64,000 bases of DNA from NCBI RefSeq assembly GCF_009769165.1, contig NZ_CP043476.1:4285001-4349000 (forward strand). The letters are read 5' to 3'. Positions 61,316 through 64,000 of the stretch are shown here, one piece after another. This DNA comes from Xanthomonas hyacinthi. Lineage in GTDB: Bacteria > Pseudomonadota > Gammaproteobacteria > Xanthomonadales > Xanthomonadaceae. The notes under the pieces are model-generated. The model searched no databases. It had not been told where the DNA came from and worked only from the letters and a program-made list of their open reading frames with translations. The number at the start of each line of letters is the position of its first letter. Position 1 is the first letter of the stretch. The position numbers and the translations under genes are program-made.

Positions 61316-61924
61316 CTACAACCCCAGTCCGGACAGCAGGTCGTCGGCGTCGTTCTGCGACACGCCGTGGCGGTCCAGTCCGGCCAGCGCCGGGCCGGCC
61401 AGGCTGCCGTCGGGCTTCTTTTCCTCCTTCGGCGGCAGGCCGAGCGCGCCGAAGCCTTCGTGCACGCGGCGCACGATCCCGGCGACGCGGCGGATGATCT
61501 GCCCGGTCAGGTCCTGGAAGCTCTGCGCCAGGGCCATCTCGGTGAGGTTGTGGCGGATCTTGTCGAGGATCTCGCCCTGGTCGCCGGTCAGCCCGCCGGC
61601 ACGCAGCTGTTCGGCCAGCGCGCGGCATTCCTCGGCCAGGTCCAGGGTGCGGTGGCTGGCCTGTTCGGTCATCGCCACCACGTGGTCCAGGCGCGAGCAG
61701 GCATCGTCCAGCTCGCCGGCTTCGGTGGGGACGGTAGGCAGTTCGCCGAGCGCCTGGCCCAGGTCGCGCGCCAGCCGGCTCAGGCCCTGCATCATCGGCC
61801 GCGTGCGCCAGGCAGCGAGCGTGTCGATTTCCTTGCGCCAGGCGGCTTCGTCGCCTTTTTCCAGTGCGTCCAGCGCACCTTGCAGGCGTTCGATCAGGGC
61901 GCTGCGTTCGGCGCTGGCTTGCAT
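61316..61924 (-). CDS. cheZ: CheY-P phosphatase CheZ
   Basis: CheZ dephosphorylates CheY-P to end the tumble or reversal signal. The 202-residue protein is a long helical hairpin. The catalytic site motif is AQSFQDLTGQ with Asp138 and Gln142, equivalent to Asp143 and Gln147 of E. coli. The extreme C terminus NDADDLLSGLGL is the CheY-binding helix. The ATG shares one base with the cheY stop. Confidence 0.96.
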   Translation of the reverse strand: MQASAERSALIERLQGALDALEKGDEAAWRKEIDTLAAWRTRPMMQGLSRLARDLGQALGELPTVPTEAGELDDACSRLDHVVAMTEQASHRTLDLAEECRALAEQLRAGGLTGDQGEILDKIRHNLTEMALAQSFQDLTGQIIRRVAGIVRRVHEGFGALGLPPKEEKKPDGSLAGPALAGLDRHGVSQNDADDLLSGLGL

Positions 61925-62316
61925 CAGGCGGTCGCTCCCATGCGTTCGAAGATCTTGCCCAGCTTCTCCTGCAGCGTCTGCGCGGTGAACGGCTTGATGA
62001 TGTAGCCGTTCACGCCGGCCTGGGCCGCCTCGATGATCTGCTCGCGCTTGGCCTCGGCGGTCACCATCAGCACCGGCAGGTGCTTGAGCTTGTCGTCGGC
62101 GCGGATGTTGCGCAGCAGGTCGATGCCGGTCATGCCGGGCATGTTCCAGTCGGTGACCACGAACTCGAACGGTGCCGAGCGCAGCGCGGCCAGCGCACTG
62201 TTGCCGTCTTCGGCCTCTGCAGTGTTGGTGAAGCCCAGATCGCCGAGCAGATTCTTGACGATGCGCCGCATCGTCGAGAAATCGTCCACGATCAAAATCC
62301 GCATGTTCTTGTTCAC
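61924..62316 (-). CDS. cheY: Chemotaxis response regulator CheY
   Basis: CheY-P binds the flagellar switch. The 130-residue receiver domain has Asp11-Asp12, phospho-acceptor Asp56 in [12 protein letters not shown], switch Thr in [11 protein letters not shown] and Lys in [10 protein letters not shown], very close to enterobacterial CheY. The start is GTG at 62316, supported by AAGGGAG six bases before it; the in-frame ATG at 62304 would remove four residues. It lies 18 bases after fliA. Confidence 0.97.
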   Translation of the reverse strand: MNKNMRILIVDDFSTMRRIVKNLLGDLGFTNTAEAEDGNSALAALRSAPFEFVVTDWNMPGMTGIDLLRNIRADDKLKHLPVLMVTAEAKREQIIEAAQAGVNGYIIKPFTAQTLQEKLGKIFERMGATA

Positions 62317-62334
62317 CGCTAACTCCCTTGGGTC

Positions 62335-63084
62335 TTATTCTTCGTCTTCCAGGCCGGCGTCGGCCGCTTCGAACGCTTTCAAGCGCCCGCGCAAGCGTAC
62401 CGTGGCCTGGCCGTGGATCTGGCAGACGCGCGACTCGCTGACACCGAGCACCGCGCCGATTTCCTTCAGGTTCAATTCCTGTTCGTAGTACAGCGACAGC
62501 ACCAGCTGCTCGCGCTCGGGCAGCTGTGCGATCGCCTTGCCCAGTTCGCGGCCGAACTCGCTGCGCTCCAGCATCTGCTGCGGATTGGGCCCGCCCTTGG
62601 CGATGGTGTCCAGCTCGCCGTGGTCCTCGACCCGCGACTCCAGGCTCAGCACCTGGCCGCGCGCGGCATCTTCCATCAAGCGCAGGTATTCGGGAAGCGG
62701 CATGTCCATCGCCGCGGCCACTTCGTTGGCGGCGGCGGCGCGGCCGGTGCGCTGCTCGATCTTGCGGATCGCCGCGGCGGCGTCGCGGGCGCGGCGGTGC
62801 ACCGAGCGCGGCACCCAGTCGCCGCGGCGGATCTCGTCGATCATCGAGCCGCGGATGCGGATCGAGGCGTAGGTCTCGAACGAGGCGCCCTGGTCGGCGT
62901 CGTAGCTGCGCGAGGCCTCGATCAAGCCGATCATGCCGGCCTGGATCAGGTCGTCGATCTCGACGCTGGCCGGCAGCCGCGCCGCCAGGTGGTGGGCGAT
63001 GCGCCGCACCAGGTCCGCATGCTGGGCGATGTAGTCGTTGGAACTGTTGCGCTGCACGGCGCGGTAGTGGGCGGCGGCGTTCAT
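62335..63084 (-). CDS. fliA: Flagellar sigma factor FliA (sigma-28)
   Basis: FliA directs RNA polymerase to late flagellar, motor and chemotaxis promoters. The 249-residue protein has region 2 (DLIQAGMIGLIEASRSYD and FETYASIRIRGSMIDEIR), region 3 and the region 4 helix-turn-helix (LNLKEIGAVLGVSESRVCQI). The ATG overlaps the flhG stop by four bases. Its likely targets include the TNAA-type promoters listed in this window. Confidence 0.97.
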   Translation of the reverse strand: MNAAAHYRAVQRNSSNDYIAQHADLVRRIAHHLAARLPASVEIDDLIQAGMIGLIEASRSYDADQGASFETYASIRIRGSMIDEIRRGDWVPRSVHRRARDAAAAIRKIEQRTGRAAAANEVAAAMDMPLPEYLRLMEDAARGQVLSLESRVEDHGELDTIAKGGPNPQQMLERSEFGRELGKAIAQLPEREQLVLSLYYEQELNLKEIGAVLGVSESRVCQIHGQATVRLRGRLKAFEAADAGLEDEE

Positions 63085-63965
63085 GCGGCGACCCCCCGCT
63101 GGATGATCCGTTCGACGAAGAACTCGACGTTGCCGCGCGGCACCGTCGGCGCCTGCCAGCGCGAGGTGCGGCGGGCGATCTCGGCGATCGCCTGCGCCGA
63201 CGGGCTGGACGGGTAGGCCTTGACCACCGGCTGCTGGCGCTGCACCGCCAGGCGCAGCCAGTCGTCCTGCGGCACGCAGCCCAGGTAGTTCAGCGACACG
63301 TCGCCGAGGAACTTCTCGCACACCCGGCTCAGCTTGTCGTACAGCAGGCGGCCTTCGTTGAGGTCGCGGACCATGTTGGCCACGATCTGCACCCGGTCCA
63401 CGCCGCGTTCGCGCGACAGCACCTTGATCAGCGCGTAGGCGTCGGTGATCGAGGCCGGCTCGTCGCAGACCACCACCACCGCGTCCTGCGCGGCCTGGCA
63501 GAAGGTCAGCACGCTGTCGGTGATGCCGGCGGCGGTGTCGATGACCATGATGTCCAGCTCGCGCTGCAGCTCGGAGAACACGTTGACCAGGCCGACGTGC
63601 TGCGCCGCCGGCAGCTCGGCCATGTGCCGGCGGCCGGAGGCGGCGGGCACCACCATCAGCCCGTTGGGCATGTCGATCAGCACCTCTTCCAGGGTGCAGC
63701 GCCCGGCGACCAGGTCGGCCAGGGTGAACTTGGGGGTCAGCCCGAGCAGCACGTCGACATTGGCCAGGCCCAGGTCGGCGTCCAGCAGCAGGGTGCGCTT
63801 GCCCATGTCGGCCAGCGCCATCGACAGGTTGACCGAGATGTTGGTCTTGCCCACGCCGCCCTTGCCGCCGGTCACGGCGATCGTGCGCACCGGGCCCAGC
63901 GGTTCGCTGCGCGTTGCCGACAGGGGGAAGGCATTGGTCAGATTGGCGTAATCACGCGACGGCAT
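63081..63965 (-). CDS. flhG: Flagellar number regulator FlhG (FleN), MinD-like ATPase
   Basis: FlhG limits flagella to one per pole, working with FlhF and, in related bacteria, by restraining FleQ. The 294-residue protein has the deviant Walker A TGGKGGVGKTNISVNLS, LLDADLGLANVDVLLG and Walker B VIDTAAGITDSVL. The ATG at 63965 follows CGGAG. flhF would be expected directly upstream outside the window. Confidence 0.95.
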   Translation of the reverse strand: MPSRDYANLTNAFPLSATRSEPLGPVRTIAVTGGKGGVGKTNISVNLSMALADMGKRTLLLDADLGLANVDVLLGLTPKFTLADLVAGRCTLEEVLIDMPNGLMVVPAASGRRHMAELPAAQHVGLVNVFSELQRELDIMVIDTAAGITDSVLTFCQAAQDAVVVVCDEPASITDAYALIKVLSRERGVDRVQIVANMVRDLNEGRLLYDKLSRVCEKFLGDVSLNYLGCVPQDDWLRLAVQRQQPVVKAYPSSPSAQAIAEIARRTSRWQAPTVPRGNVEFFVERIIQRGVAA

Positions 63966-63988
63966 GGTTCTGCTCCGGAGTACAGGGC

Positions 63989-63996
63989 TTATCGGC
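63989..63996 (-). promoter_or_regulatory. Possible sigma-28 -10 octamer upstream of flhG
   Basis: GCCGATAA on the minus strand is a perfect FliA -10 octamer 24 bases before the flhG start. The -35 would lie outside the window, so the site cannot be judged. Confidence 0.3.
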
Positions 63997-64000
63997 AGCG

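Noticed and set aside
63966-64000. Possible end of flhF at the right edge
   Set aside because: flhF is expected here, but only about 30 bases are visible and no reading frame can be supported.

Overview
This window is GC-rich chromosomal DNA from a Xanthomonadaceae bacterium, almost certainly Xanthomonas. The evidence is the complete rpf (regulation of pathogenicity factors / DSF quorum-sensing) neighbourhood rpfE-recJ-rpfD-prfB-lysS-rpfG-rpfC-rpfF-rpfB-rpfA, followed by a large polar-flagellum chemotaxis block. No rpfH lies between rpfG and rpfC, unlike X. campestris pv. campestris. I cannot name the species from the sequence alone.

Region 1 (1-7.9 kb, + strand) is a tightly packed housekeeping run: carA (5' end cut off), a small membrane protein gene, carB, greA, rpfE and recJ, with 1-4 base overlaps at most junctions. 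Region 2 (7.9-12.2 kb) holds two tandem copies of a dispersed palindromic repeat, a secreted VIT/vWA protein gene and the LytTR regulator gene rpfD. Region 3 (12.3-18.5 kb) has prfB with its programmed +1 frameshift, lysS, and the overlapping pair rpfG (HD-GYP c-di-GMP phosphodiesterase) and rpfC (hybrid DSF sensor kinase). Region 4 (18.5-22.2 kb, - strand) has rpfF (DSF synthase) and rpfB (fatty acyl-CoA ligase). They are separated by an IS5-type element that landed exactly on the rpfB stop codon and preserved it. Region 5 (22.3-29.2 kb) has a small lipoprotein-like gene, rpfA/acnA, a vapBC-type toxin-antitoxin pair and acnB with a strong terminator.

Region 6 (29.3-64 kb, all - strand) is devoted to c-di-GMP signalling, chemotaxis and motility. 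In transcription order from the right edge it runs flhG, fliA, cheY, cheZ, cheA, motC, motD, parC, parP; then a STAS protein, a second cheY and a second cheA; then six chemoreceptor genes with a receptor-gene remnant, a CGC-motif membrane protein, a YcgR-like PilZ protein, a cheW and a secreted OB-fold protein among them; then cheR-cheD-cheB and a PAS-PAS-GAF-GGDEF-EAL protein.

The block looks like one sigma-28 regulon with its sigma factor (FliA) encoded inside it. At least eight transcription units carry a near-consensus promoter with the -35 octamer exactly 11 bases from the -10 octamer: cheR, receptors 1, 2 and 6, the OB-fold gene, cheW, the STAS-cheY-cheA2 unit and motC. The receptors are mosaics that share long nearly identical signalling domains, and four of six end in a CheR-docking xWxxF pentapeptide. 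DSF signalling (RpfC/RpfG), the EAL protein and the PilZ protein supply a plausible c-di-GMP link between cell-density sensing and motility.
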